Positions 1-5,012 of a stretch of 5,012 nt of DNA are shown here, in pieces. Below the pieces are notes generated by a model. That model saw only the letters and a list, made by a program, of their open reading frames with translations, ran no database searches and had not been told where the DNA came from. Positions within the stretch are counted from its first letter, which is position 1. Each line of letters begins with the position of its first letter. Made by a program: the position numbers and the translations under genes. This DNA comes from Aquirhabdus sp. (GTDB lineage Bacteria; Pseudomonadota; Gammaproteobacteria; Pseudomonadales; Moraxellaceae), in the NCBI GenBank assembly GCA_030152425.1, contig JASLJP010000050.1, positions 1 through 5,012 of the forward strand, in the 5' to 3' direction.

Positions 1-296
1 TCGCGTCGCTGGTCTGACCTACAGGAAATGCAGGTTTTGTTATCTCTGTGTAACTGAGGTAAATATTAACGAACTTTAATGAATTTAGCAGCACAATCGG
101 CACTTTTTTATGCAGATGTCGTAGCAGGAAGGCGGCTTTGGCGCGGGTTTGCGGGGGATTTGTCGGCTTTCGGACAATTTGCGCGTGCTGAGACAAAATT
201 AGCCAGTTGGGTGGCTGGTTAAACAGCACTGTACAGCGCCCATACGGGGCAGACGGCCGAGACGCGGACGGCGATCTCAGCGGCTGGCGCAACGGA
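1..296. other. Non-coding region downstream of the GGDEF-EAL gene
   Basis: No credible gene is visible on either strand; the only open frame entering it, on the plus strand from 207, is an antisense shadow of the neighbouring coding sequence. The stretch from about 55 to 115 is clearly richer in A and T than its surroundings, as expected for an intergenic control region, but no convincing -35/-10 pair was found there. At 16-38 there is an imperfect hairpin (CCTACA and TGCAGG around GGAAA, one mismatch) followed by TTTTG on the plus strand, which could be a weak terminator for a gene lying left of the window. That gene cannot be seen, so this stays a suggestion. Confidence 0.6.
195..216 (-). 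terminator. Weak candidate terminator of the GGDEF-EAL gene
   Basis: Read on the minus strand, about 80 bases after the stop codon, AGCCA (216-212) can pair with TGGCT (205-201) around a six-base loop, followed by AA and then four T (198-195). The stem is only five base pairs and the T run is short, so this is at best a weak intrinsic terminator. No better stem-plus-T-run was found between the stop codon and the window edge. Confidence 0.22.
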
Positions 297-2840
297 TCAG
301 GCCGACTGTTCCAGCAGGGGGTTGCTTCCCCCACTGATGTCGAATTTTTTGCCCAGCATCAGGTCGGCGGCGCCGATTTCGACGGCTTTGGACAGCAGAA
401 AACCCTGCGCATAGTCACAGCCGATTTCCTGCAGCAGTTGCATCTGCTCGTGGGTTTCGACCCCTTCGGCGATGACGGTCATGCCCAGATGGTGCGACAG
501 CGAGGTGATGACGCGCACGATATGGGCATCGGTGCCGTTTTCACTGAGTTTTTGCAGGAAGGATTTGTCGATCTTCAGCGTGTTGACCTTGAAGTTGGCC
601 AGATAGTTGAGCGATGAATAGCCGGTACCAAAGTCATCGATATAGACCTCGACGTGGGCGGCACGCAGACGGTTGATATTGGTCATGCAGATCTCGGCAT
701 TGCTGACGATATGGGTCTCGGTGATCTCCAGATGCAGGGTACGCGGGTCGATGGCGTGGTCGGCGATGACCTTGAGGATCTGATCCGGCATGTCGTGCTG
801 GGTCAGGTAGCTGGCGCACAGGTTGACACTGACGCTGGTGGCGGTGTCGCCCTGCTGCTGCCACAGGCTGAGCTGGGTGCAGGCTTGTTTGAGTACCCAC
901 TCGGTGAGCAGCACGATCAGCCCGGTCTCCTCGGCCAGCGGGATAAAGTGGGCGGGCGGCAGCAGGCCGTGCTCGGGATGCTGCCAGCGGCACAGCGCCT
1001 CAAAGCCAACCACACTGCCGCTGCTCATGCAGACGATGGGCTGGTAGTGGAGGATAAACTGCTGCTGAGCGATGGCGAGGCGCAGATCGGCGACCATCTT
1101 CAGACGGCCGACGGCTTTTTCGTGCATCTCGTGGGCAAAGATGGTGAAGGTGCCGCGCCCGGCCTGTTTGGCGTGGTACATGGCGATGTCGGCATCGCGC
1201 AGTAGCTCTTCGGGTTCATTGTAGTGCGGCGCATACATGGCGATGCCGATGCTGAGGCCGAGGTGGATGTCGTGGCCGTTTAACATGATCGGCTCGGCCA
1301 GCTGGCTGCGGATGCGCTCCATGGCGCTGATGGCCTGCCGTTCGCCGTCGATGGCTTCGATGAGAATGGCGAACTCATCGCCGCCCAGTCGGGCGACAAA
1401 ATCGGCGCTGCGGATGCCGTGCTGCAGGCGTTTGGACAGCTCGACCAGTAGGCGGTCGCCGACCAGATGGCCGAGGCTGTCATTGATCCATTTAAAACGG
1501 TCAACGTCGATAAAGAACACGCAGAAGCCATTGTGCAGATCACGCTTGGCGCGGGCGATGTTGGTGCGCAGGCGGTCAAACAGATAGGCGCGGTTCGGCA
1601 GGCCGGTCAGCACGTCGTGCAGGGCTTTGGCCTTCAGGTCTTGCTGCTGCAGTTTGCGTTCAAAGACGCGGCCGAGCTGGTAGCCGATATTGTCCATCAG
1701 CGACAGTAGGCGCTCGTCCGGCTGCTCAGGCTGCATGGCGTAAAACTCCAGCAGCGCCAGCACTTGATTGTCCAGTTTGACCGGAAAAATCAGGTGCATA
1801 TGCGGGGTGTGCGCCCGATCCAGCGCAAAATAGCCGTAGCTGTCGATCCAGTTCTGCCAGTGGGCGATGCCGGACACGGCGACCTGTTTGATCCATAGCG
1901 GCGGGGGCGTGCGCCAGATTTTTTCGATATTCAGTCGGGTATCGTCGGCCAGCTCGCTACTGAGATGGCTGGCGCTCATCTGCAGCTCGTCATGGGTCAG
2001 GGTCAGCACCCGACCGGCTGCCCAGCGGTTATGGGCGCAGACCCGACCCAGCGCCATGGCCAGTACCGCGTCGATGTCATCGACATCGTTGACCAGTGCC
2101 GCCATCTCATTGACCATGCGCAGTTTGTCCTGCTGGTGCATGAGGCTCTGGATAAAGTCGCGGCGCGCGGCGTGCTCCAGCAGATAGCCGGTGACCGCGC
2201 AGATCAGCAGCGGCACCCAAAAATACAAAAACATGCCGACCCATGGCACGGGCTGCTGGGTCAGGTGCATGGCCACCACGGCCACCAGAAAGGCGCTGAT
2301 GGCGCTGCCCAGCACGGCCAGCGTGCGCAGCATGAGCAGTGAAAAGGCCACGACCAGCACATAGATGGTCTCGCAGCCCGCCACCTGACCGAGCAGGCTA
2401 TTGCCCAGCACCATGGCGCCATAGATCGTGCCGGTCAGCGACATCCACACGCCGAGGCGCAGGGCGTACTCCGAATAGCGGCTCAGGCGTTGGACCTGCG
2501 TGCTGATCCAGACGATGAGCAGCGCCACGCCGATCGGATAGACCGCATACTGGCGCCAGATGGCCTCCAGCGGATCGTCGATGAGCAGGGCGATGGGCAG
2601 TACAACCAGAAAATACAGCGCGATGAGGCCATAGACCGAGTAGCGCACGATGGCGGTGGATTTGCCGCGATAGTCCTCGCGAAAGGCGCGTTCTAGCTGT
2701 GGGGGCAGGCGCAGGAGATGGATAAAGCGTAGACCGGACATGTTGCGCAACTGGCTAAACTCTAGCTGGCGCGATTCCAGTTCGCCCGCGCCGCCGAGGG
2801 AGGATGCGCTACTGGGCGCATCGGTTTTTAGTGTTTGCAT
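297..2840 (-). CDS. Membrane-bound GAF-GGDEF-EAL cyclic di-GMP enzyme
   Basis: An 847-residue hybrid diguanylate cyclase/phosphodiesterase of the inner membrane, predicted to make cyclic di-GMP from GTP (GGDEF) and/or hydrolyse it to pGpG (EAL). After a polar N-terminus of about 60 residues come roughly six hydrophobic segments (about 66-88, 98-115, 127-147, 155-172, 173-191, 201-221), a GAF-like region (about 240-395), GGDEF (about 405-570) and EAL (about 585-830). The GGDEF motif is exact at 486-490, and an RxxD inhibitory site (RSAD, 477-480) sits at the usual five-residue spacing. EAL catalytic residues are present: E614 in EAL, N673, E705, D735-D736 in DDFGTG, K756, E792 and Q812. Both domains therefore look competent; the net activity cannot be read from sequence. 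The ATG at 2840 was chosen although its Shine-Dalgarno is poor (GGGG about ten bases upstream). The next ATG, residue 34, has none. The membrane region matches no sensor family I can name. The gene appears to be transcribed alone. Confidence 0.95.
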   Translation of the reverse strand: MQTLKTDAPSSASSLGGAGELESRQLEFSQLRNMSGLRFIHLLRLPPQLERAFREDYRGKSTAIVRYSVYGLIALYFLVVLPIALLIDDPLEAIWRQYAVYPIGVALLIVWISTQVQRLSRYSEYALRLGVWMSLTGTIYGAMVLGNSLLGQVAGCETIYVLVVAFSLLMLRTLAVLGSAISAFLVAVVAMHLTQQPVPWVGMFLYFWVPLLICAVTGYLLEHAARRDFIQSLMHQQDKLRMVNEMAALVNDVDDIDAVLAMALGRVCAHNRWAAGRVLTLTHDELQMSASHLSSELADDTRLNIEKIWRTPPPLWIKQVAVSGIAHWQNWIDSYGYFALDRAHTPHMHLIFPVKLDNQVLALLEFYAMQPEQPDERLLSLMDNIGYQLGRVFERKLQQQDLKAKALHDVLTGLPNRAYLFDRLRTNIARAKRDLHNGFCVFFIDVDRFKWINDSLGHLVGDRLLVELSKRLQHGIRSADFVARLGGDEFAILIEAIDGERQAISAMERIRSQLAEPIMLNGHDIHLGLSIGIAMYAPHYNEPEELLRDADIAMYHAKQAGRGTFTIFAHEMHEKAVGRLKMVADLRLAIAQQQFILHYQPIVCMSSGSVVGFEALCRWQHPEHGLLPPAHFIPLAEETGLIVLLTEWVLKQACTQLSLWQQQGDTATSVSVNLCASYLTQHDMPDQILKVIADHAIDPRTLHLEITETHIVSNAEICMTNINRLRAAHVEVYIDDFGTGYSSLNYLANFKVNTLKIDKSFLQKLSENGTDAHIVRVITSLSHHLGMTVIAEGVETHEQMQLLQEIGCDYAQGFLLSKAVEIGAADLMLGKKFDISGGSNPLLEQSA

Positions 2841-3013
2841 GTATGATCTGCCCCAAAAAACTTGAGTCCGCGTTGGTATTTTACCTCGCGCAATTTGTTG
2901 TTATGACCTGTCGCTACTAAAGAGTACGATGTGGGCGGCGGGCATGCAAGTGCTATCTATACGTTTTCAGACAGACTGTCGAAAAATGTCAGTTTAGGCC
3001 AATCGGTAAGGGT
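2841..3013 (-). promoter_or_regulatory. Probable promoter region of the GGDEF-EAL gene, with palindrome
   Basis: This 173-base gap separates the 60-residue gene from the GGDEF-EAL gene and is the natural place for the latter's promoter. Read on the minus strand, TCGACA (2982-2977) and TATAGA (2961-2956) form a possible -35/-10 pair, but with a short 15-base spacer. A second -10-like box, TAAAAT (2883-2878), lies closer to the start codon without a good -35. An exact palindrome GACAG-A-CTGTC (2970-2980) falls in and around the spacer of the first candidate, as an operator might. No clear terminator for the upstream genes was seen, so some read-through into the GGDEF-EAL gene is possible. Confidence 0.35.
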
Positions 3014-3196
3014 TTACGGCGCGTCGGGGTCTCTGCTGGATGGCGGTAGGGCAGGCGGGGTCGCGGTGGGTTTTTTGCCATACAGAAAGCGAAAGCGCTG
3101 CCAGACATAGCTGATGACTATGCGCGTGACATAGGCCGTGGCCACGAGGCAGACAAAGATCAGTGCGAGGTTGGCGGTTTGGCGGATGTCGGGCAT
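3014..3196 (-). CDS. Small single-span membrane protein, function unknown
   Basis: A 60-residue protein that I do not recognise. Residues about 9-30 form one hydrophobic helix, followed by a basic patch (R34, R36, K41, K42) and a proline-rich tail that ends acidic. The positive charge after the helix suggests the N-terminus faces the periplasm and the tail faces the cytoplasm. It starts 12 bases after the stop codon of the 284-residue gene, in the same direction, so translational coupling is likely; its own Shine-Dalgarno is weak (GCGAG, seven bases upstream of the ATG). Support comes from position and the clean membrane helix, because the protein is short. An overlapping frame on the same strand (116 codons, 2994-3344) reads through the end of the 284-residue gene and is rich in H, R and P, so it was taken as the shadow. 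Confidence 0.6.
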   Translation of the reverse strand: MPDIRQTANLALIFVCLVATAYVTRIVISYVWQRFRFLYGKKPTATPPALPPSSRDPDAP

Positions 3197-3208
3197 GGGG
3201 TGACTCGC

Positions 3209-4063
3209 TTAGGCGGTGGTCAGGTCGACTTTGGACATCGGGATGGCGCATTCCATGACGATGGTCAGCGCGACGTCGGGGTCGATCATGCCTTTGCTGT
3301 GGATGATGATGTCCTGCAGCGCGTAGCCAAACAGCGCTGGCCACTCGCTGGGGCTGGCGCAGTATTGGTTGAGCAGGGGCAGTAGCGCGGGCCAGTGTTT
3401 GACGTGGTCGATCAGCGCGGCATCGCCGATGCTATGTCCCGCCGGGATGCGCGGCACGCCAAAGGCCGGGCCACCGATGCTGGCGGCAACGTATTTAAAG
3501 ATCTCGATCACATCGACCTGTGCGGTTGCGCCGTTCTGCTGGGCGGCGCCTGCGGCCATGCTCCAGATCGAGTTGGGCGACTCAGCCACGGCTTTATTCA
3601 GCGGGCTGCCGAAGTAGTATTTTTTGCCGTCTTTGCCCTGCATGATGGCAAACACGCTTTGCTCGGTCTGGCCTTTGTCGTCGATCAGCTCGGCGCGCAG
3701 GCTGGCCTGACAGCTATAGCCCGCGTAGGCCGCGACGGTGGCCAGCAGGGCTTCGACATGGATGCCGTCTTGCGCCACGCCCATGGCACGCATCAGGCGC
3801 ACGGTCAGCTCTTTGCTGCCGAGGCGCGCGCCGATCAGCGGGTCGGTTTTACGTTGCTGGTTGATTTTGTCCATCATGGCGGCATCGAGGCCACCGCTGG
3901 TGTTGCCTTGCGGACTGCGAAAGAACGCCGCGCGCTCGGCCAGCTCGGATTGCTTTTGCAGTTTTTTGGGCAGCAGGATAAAGCGTTTGACCGCGATGGC
4001 GATGCCGATCAGGACGAAGGCCGTAATGATAAACGGCATAAAGAATCCGTAGCTTTGATCCAT
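3209..4063 (-). CDS. Membrane-anchored protein with cytoplasmic domain, function unknown
   Basis: A 284-residue protein that I cannot assign to a family. Residues about 9-31 are a single hydrophobic helix, preceded by an uncharged N-terminus and followed by a basic stretch (K26, R27, K33, K34, K37), which predicts an N-out anchor with a cytoplasmic domain of about 250 residues. That domain has a helical region near 85-125 (starting GSKELTVRLMR, then GIHVEALLATVAAYAG), a YYFGSPLNKAVAE segment near 149-161 and a C-terminal part near 215-280. No nucleotide-binding, metal-binding or nuclease motif is evident. The ATG at 4063 is preferred because AGGGG lies six bases upstream; a GTG at 4078 would add five residues but has no good ribosome site and falls inside an inverted repeat. 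The 60-residue membrane protein follows 12 bases after the stop, so the two probably form one unit. Confidence 0.85.
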   Translation of the reverse strand: MDQSYGFFMPFIITAFVLIGIAIAVKRFILLPKKLQKQSELAERAAFFRSPQGNTSGGLDAAMMDKINQQRKTDPLIGARLGSKELTVRLMRAMGVAQDGIHVEALLATVAAYAGYSCQASLRAELIDDKGQTEQSVFAIMQGKDGKKYYFGSPLNKAVAESPNSIWSMAAGAAQQNGATAQVDVIEIFKYVAASIGGPAFGVPRIPAGHSIGDAALIDHVKHWPALLPLLNQYCASPSEWPALFGYALQDIIIHSKGMIDPDVALTIVMECAIPMSKVDLTTA

Positions 4064-4128
4064 GGCATGCCCCTGCACAGTGTCTTGTAATCCCGCCGAA
4101 TTTTGCGGTGACGATGAGTGTGCAGGGG
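4061..4128 (-). promoter_or_regulatory. Inverted repeat that would mask the ribosome binding site
   Basis: A perfect 10-base inverted repeat has arms at 4119-4128 and 4070-4079. In the minus-strand transcript the first arm is CCCCUGCACA and the second UGUGCAGGGG. The second arm contains the AGGGG Shine-Dalgarno (4074-4070) that lies six bases before the ATG of the 284-residue gene. The 39-base loop holds a smaller stem, CCGC/GCGG (4105-4108 with 4093-4096). The repeat is seen directly; that it folds in RNA and limits translation is inference. It is not followed by a T run, so it is not a standard terminator. Confidence 0.5.
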
Positions 4129-4176
4129 TCGCGGCGCGTTGTAAAGATGTGCTGCTTAAATTAGCCGCGCTTATGC

Positions 4177-4560
4177 CTACTCTGCCGCAAACACCCGCTC
4201 ATCGCCCAGCCAAGCCCGCGCCAGATCGATCTGCGCATTGGGAAAAAACTTGATCGGGGCAGGCAGGAGGCCGGACAGAAAAAACAGCAGCGCGTGGTCT
4301 TGCCACTTGGCATCGCCGACGATGGCGAGCTGCTGCAGGTGCGGCTGGATCACCGCGTCTTCGTCGTTGTCCGTCCAGTCGCTGTGTTCGTTGATGCCTT
4401 CAAAGTCATCGTTGATCAGCACCAGTGCACGGAAATGGCCGTGCTGGGCGATGTGTTTGACCATGGTCAGCTTCATGGCGTCCGCTTCGTCGCGGTGGAT
4501 GGTCTCGCCGACCCGGATGACCAGATGGTGGGGGTTGGCGGTATCCAGTGAAAGGCTCAT
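4177..4560 (-). CDS. SpoIIAA-like (STAS-related) protein
   Basis: A 127-residue soluble protein resembling the SpoIIAA-like family, which shares the STAS/anti-sigma-factor-antagonist fold. Seen features match the family pattern: an early beta segment (HLVIRVGETI), a helix with alternating charge (about 24-39), a hydrophobic strand (FRALVLIND) followed by DFEGI and W62-T-D, then the strand LAIVGDAKW (78-86), and a C-terminal IKFFPNAQIDLARAWL stretch typical of the family end. The length is the usual one for a single-domain member. No anti-sigma kinase or phosphatase gene is adjacent, so it is probably one of the stand-alone members whose role is mostly undefined. ATG 4560 has AGGA nine bases upstream (4573-4570). 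It reads the same way as the 284-residue gene, 113 bases before that gene's preferred start, and is divergent from hsdM. Confidence 0.8.
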   Translation of the reverse strand: MSLSLDTANPHHLVIRVGETIHRDEADAMKLTMVKHIAQHGHFRALVLINDDFEGINEHSDWTDNDEDAVIQPHLQQLAIVGDAKWQDHALLFFLSGLLPAPIKFFPNAQIDLARAWLGDERVFAAE

Positions 4561-4709
4561 TGCAGGGGTTCCTGATTTCTGTGGTGTTTGCTGCCCGCTA
4601 TGCTAGCAGCAGCGTGTGACAAAATCAGCAAGGGCTGGTTTGAATTTTATCGATACAGATAGCTGCACGGGGGGTGCCAAGGGGGGCGCTTGTTGGCTAA
4701 AGAAAAGCC

Positions 4710-4762
4710 TTTGGCCTCTAGCTCCTCGCGTTATGATACTGCTACTCTCAAAGCCTTATAAA
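4710..4762 (+). promoter_or_regulatory. Candidate promoter boxes for hsdM
   Basis: Two -10-like boxes precede hsdM: TATGAT (4732-4737), with TTTGGC (4710-4715) sixteen bases upstream as a poor -35, and TATAAA (4757-4762) without a recognisable -35. Each -10 matches the sigma-70 consensus at five of six positions. The AAAGCCTT direct repeat overlaps the start of the second box and lies just before the first. The call is tentative. Confidence 0.3.
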
Positions 4763-4808
4763 TCCGCACCAATCTCCCAGCAAATTTAAGACAAATCAGT
4801 ACGTATTT

Positions 4809-4812
4809 AGGA
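4809..4812 (+). promoter_or_regulatory. Ribosome binding site of hsdM
   Basis: AGGA lies six bases before the ATG at 4819 and decides the start. A nearer ATG at 4812 is out of frame and overlaps the site itself. Confidence 0.65.
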
Positions 4813-4818
4813 TGTTTC

Positions 4819-5012
4819 ATGGCGATCAAGAAAACCGAGCTGTATTCCTCCCTGTGGGCCAGCTGCGACGAACTGCGCGGCGGGATGGATGCCAGCCAAT
4901 ACAAGGACTATGTGCTCACACTACTGTTTATGAAGTACGTGTCGGATAAAGCCGCCAATGACCCTAACTGTCTGATCGACGTGCCGGAGGGCGCAGACTA
5001 CCCCGCGATGGT
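4819..5012 (+). CDS. hsdM: Type I restriction-modification methyltransferase subunit M (partial)
   Basis: Only the first 64 codons are in the window; the gene runs off the right edge. HsdM is the S-adenosylmethionine-dependent DNA adenine methyltransferase subunit of type I systems. With HsdS it methylates the host recognition sequence, and with HsdR it forms the complex that restricts unmodified DNA. The visible part matches the N-terminal helical domain of HsdM proteins: an early LYSSLWASCDELRGGMDA stretch, then QYKDYVLTLLFMKYVSD, the recognisable signature of this domain. The catalytic motifs (the SAM-binding site and the NPPF/Y motif) lie outside the window, so integrity cannot be judged. 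Start ATG 4819 is set by AGGA six bases upstream and by alignment to the normal family N-terminus. hsdS and hsdR are expected further right. Confidence 0.9.
   Translation, partial: MAIKKTELYSSLWASCDELRGGMDASQYKDYVLTLLFMKYVSDKAANDPNCLIDVPEGADYPAM

Larger units (their letters stand above)
4561..4818. other. Divergent intergenic region between SpoIIAA-like gene and hsdM
   Basis: This 258-base region must hold the start signals of two genes that point away from each other. Its right part (about 4740-4815) is A+T-rich. Visible features are two runs of six G (4669-4674 and 4681-4686), an 8-base direct repeat AAAGCCTT (4704-4711 and 4750-4757) and an 8-base palindrome TGCTAGCA (4601-4608). For the leftward gene the best -10-like box is TAGCAT in a TGC-TAGCAT context (minus strand, 4605-4600), with no well-spaced -35. 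No gene was found here; a 20-codon frame starting at 4600 lacks a ribosome site. Confidence 0.6.

Noticed and set aside
16..38. Firm terminator call on the plus strand near the left edge
   Set aside because: The stem has a mismatch and a G-T pair, the T run is four bases, and no gene is visible upstream to end there.
225..240. Near-palindrome around CTGTACAG
   Set aside because: It is short, has mismatched flanks, and lies after the stop codon where no operator is expected; chance is likely.
654..1205. Plus-strand open frame of 183 codons inside the GGDEF-EAL gene
   Set aside because: It lies antisense to the EAL-coding part, whose catalytic residues are all conserved. The product has no family features.
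4064..4078. GTG at 4078 as start of the 284-residue gene
   Set aside because: It has no good ribosome site at proper spacing, while the ATG at 4063 has AGGGG six bases upstream.
3395..4090. Plus-strand open frame of 231 codons covering most of the 284-residue gene
   Set aside because: It is antisense to a well-supported gene with a good ribosome site and a membrane helix. Its product is rich in G, D, H and Q with no recognisable domain, as expected for a shadow frame in GC-rich DNA.
4070..4128. The inverted repeat as a transcription terminator of the SpoIIAA-like gene
   Set aside because: There is no T run after the second arm on the minus strand, the loop is long, and the arm runs straight into the next gene's start.
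4070..4128. The inverted repeat as ends of a small mobile element
   Set aside because: The arms are only 59 bases apart end to end, there is no flanking target duplication, and there are no other copies with both arms in the window.
4600..4662. 20-codon plus-strand frame in the divergent region
   Set aside because: No Shine-Dalgarno, no hydrophobic or other signature, and it overlaps the likely promoter of the leftward gene.
1..5012. CRISPR array, tRNA, rRNA or insertion sequence
   Set aside because: No regularly spaced repeats, no tRNA-like cloverleaf segments, no ribosomal RNA stretches and no transposase frames were seen.

Overview
The window looks like ordinary chromosomal DNA of a moderately GC-rich proteobacterium. 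The long hybrid c-di-GMP enzyme and the SpoIIAA-like protein fit a gammaproteobacterium. A Moraxellaceae-type relative is possible, but that is an impression from the protein style and was not tested. No tRNA, rRNA, CRISPR array, transposase or integrase was seen.

Layout. 1-296 is non-coding and lies downstream of the first gene. 297-2840 (minus) encodes an 847-residue membrane-anchored protein with a probable GAF domain followed by intact GGDEF and EAL domains. 2841-3013 is a non-coding gap holding its probable promoter region and a small palindrome. 3014-3196 (minus) is a 60-residue single-span membrane protein, and 3209-4063 (minus) is a 284-residue single-span membrane protein; they are 12 bases apart and probably one transcription unit (284-residue gene first). 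4064-4176 is the leader of that unit and contains a perfect 10-base inverted repeat that would pair with its Shine-Dalgarno sequence. 4177-4560 (minus) is a SpoIIAA-like (STAS-related) protein. 4561-4818 is the divergent intergenic region. From 4819 (plus) to the window edge runs the start of hsdM, the modification subunit of a type I restriction-modification system.

How the genes relate. The four complete genes all read leftward and hsdM reads rightward, so 4561-4818 is the boundary between a housekeeping/signalling block and what is probably a restriction-modification locus continuing beyond the window. The GGDEF-EAL protein would make or degrade cyclic di-GMP at the inner membrane. The 284/60-residue pair has no function I can recognise, and nothing in the sequence ties it to c-di-GMP signalling or to restriction. 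The most distinctive non-coding signal is the inverted repeat that could hide the ribosome binding site of the 284-residue gene.
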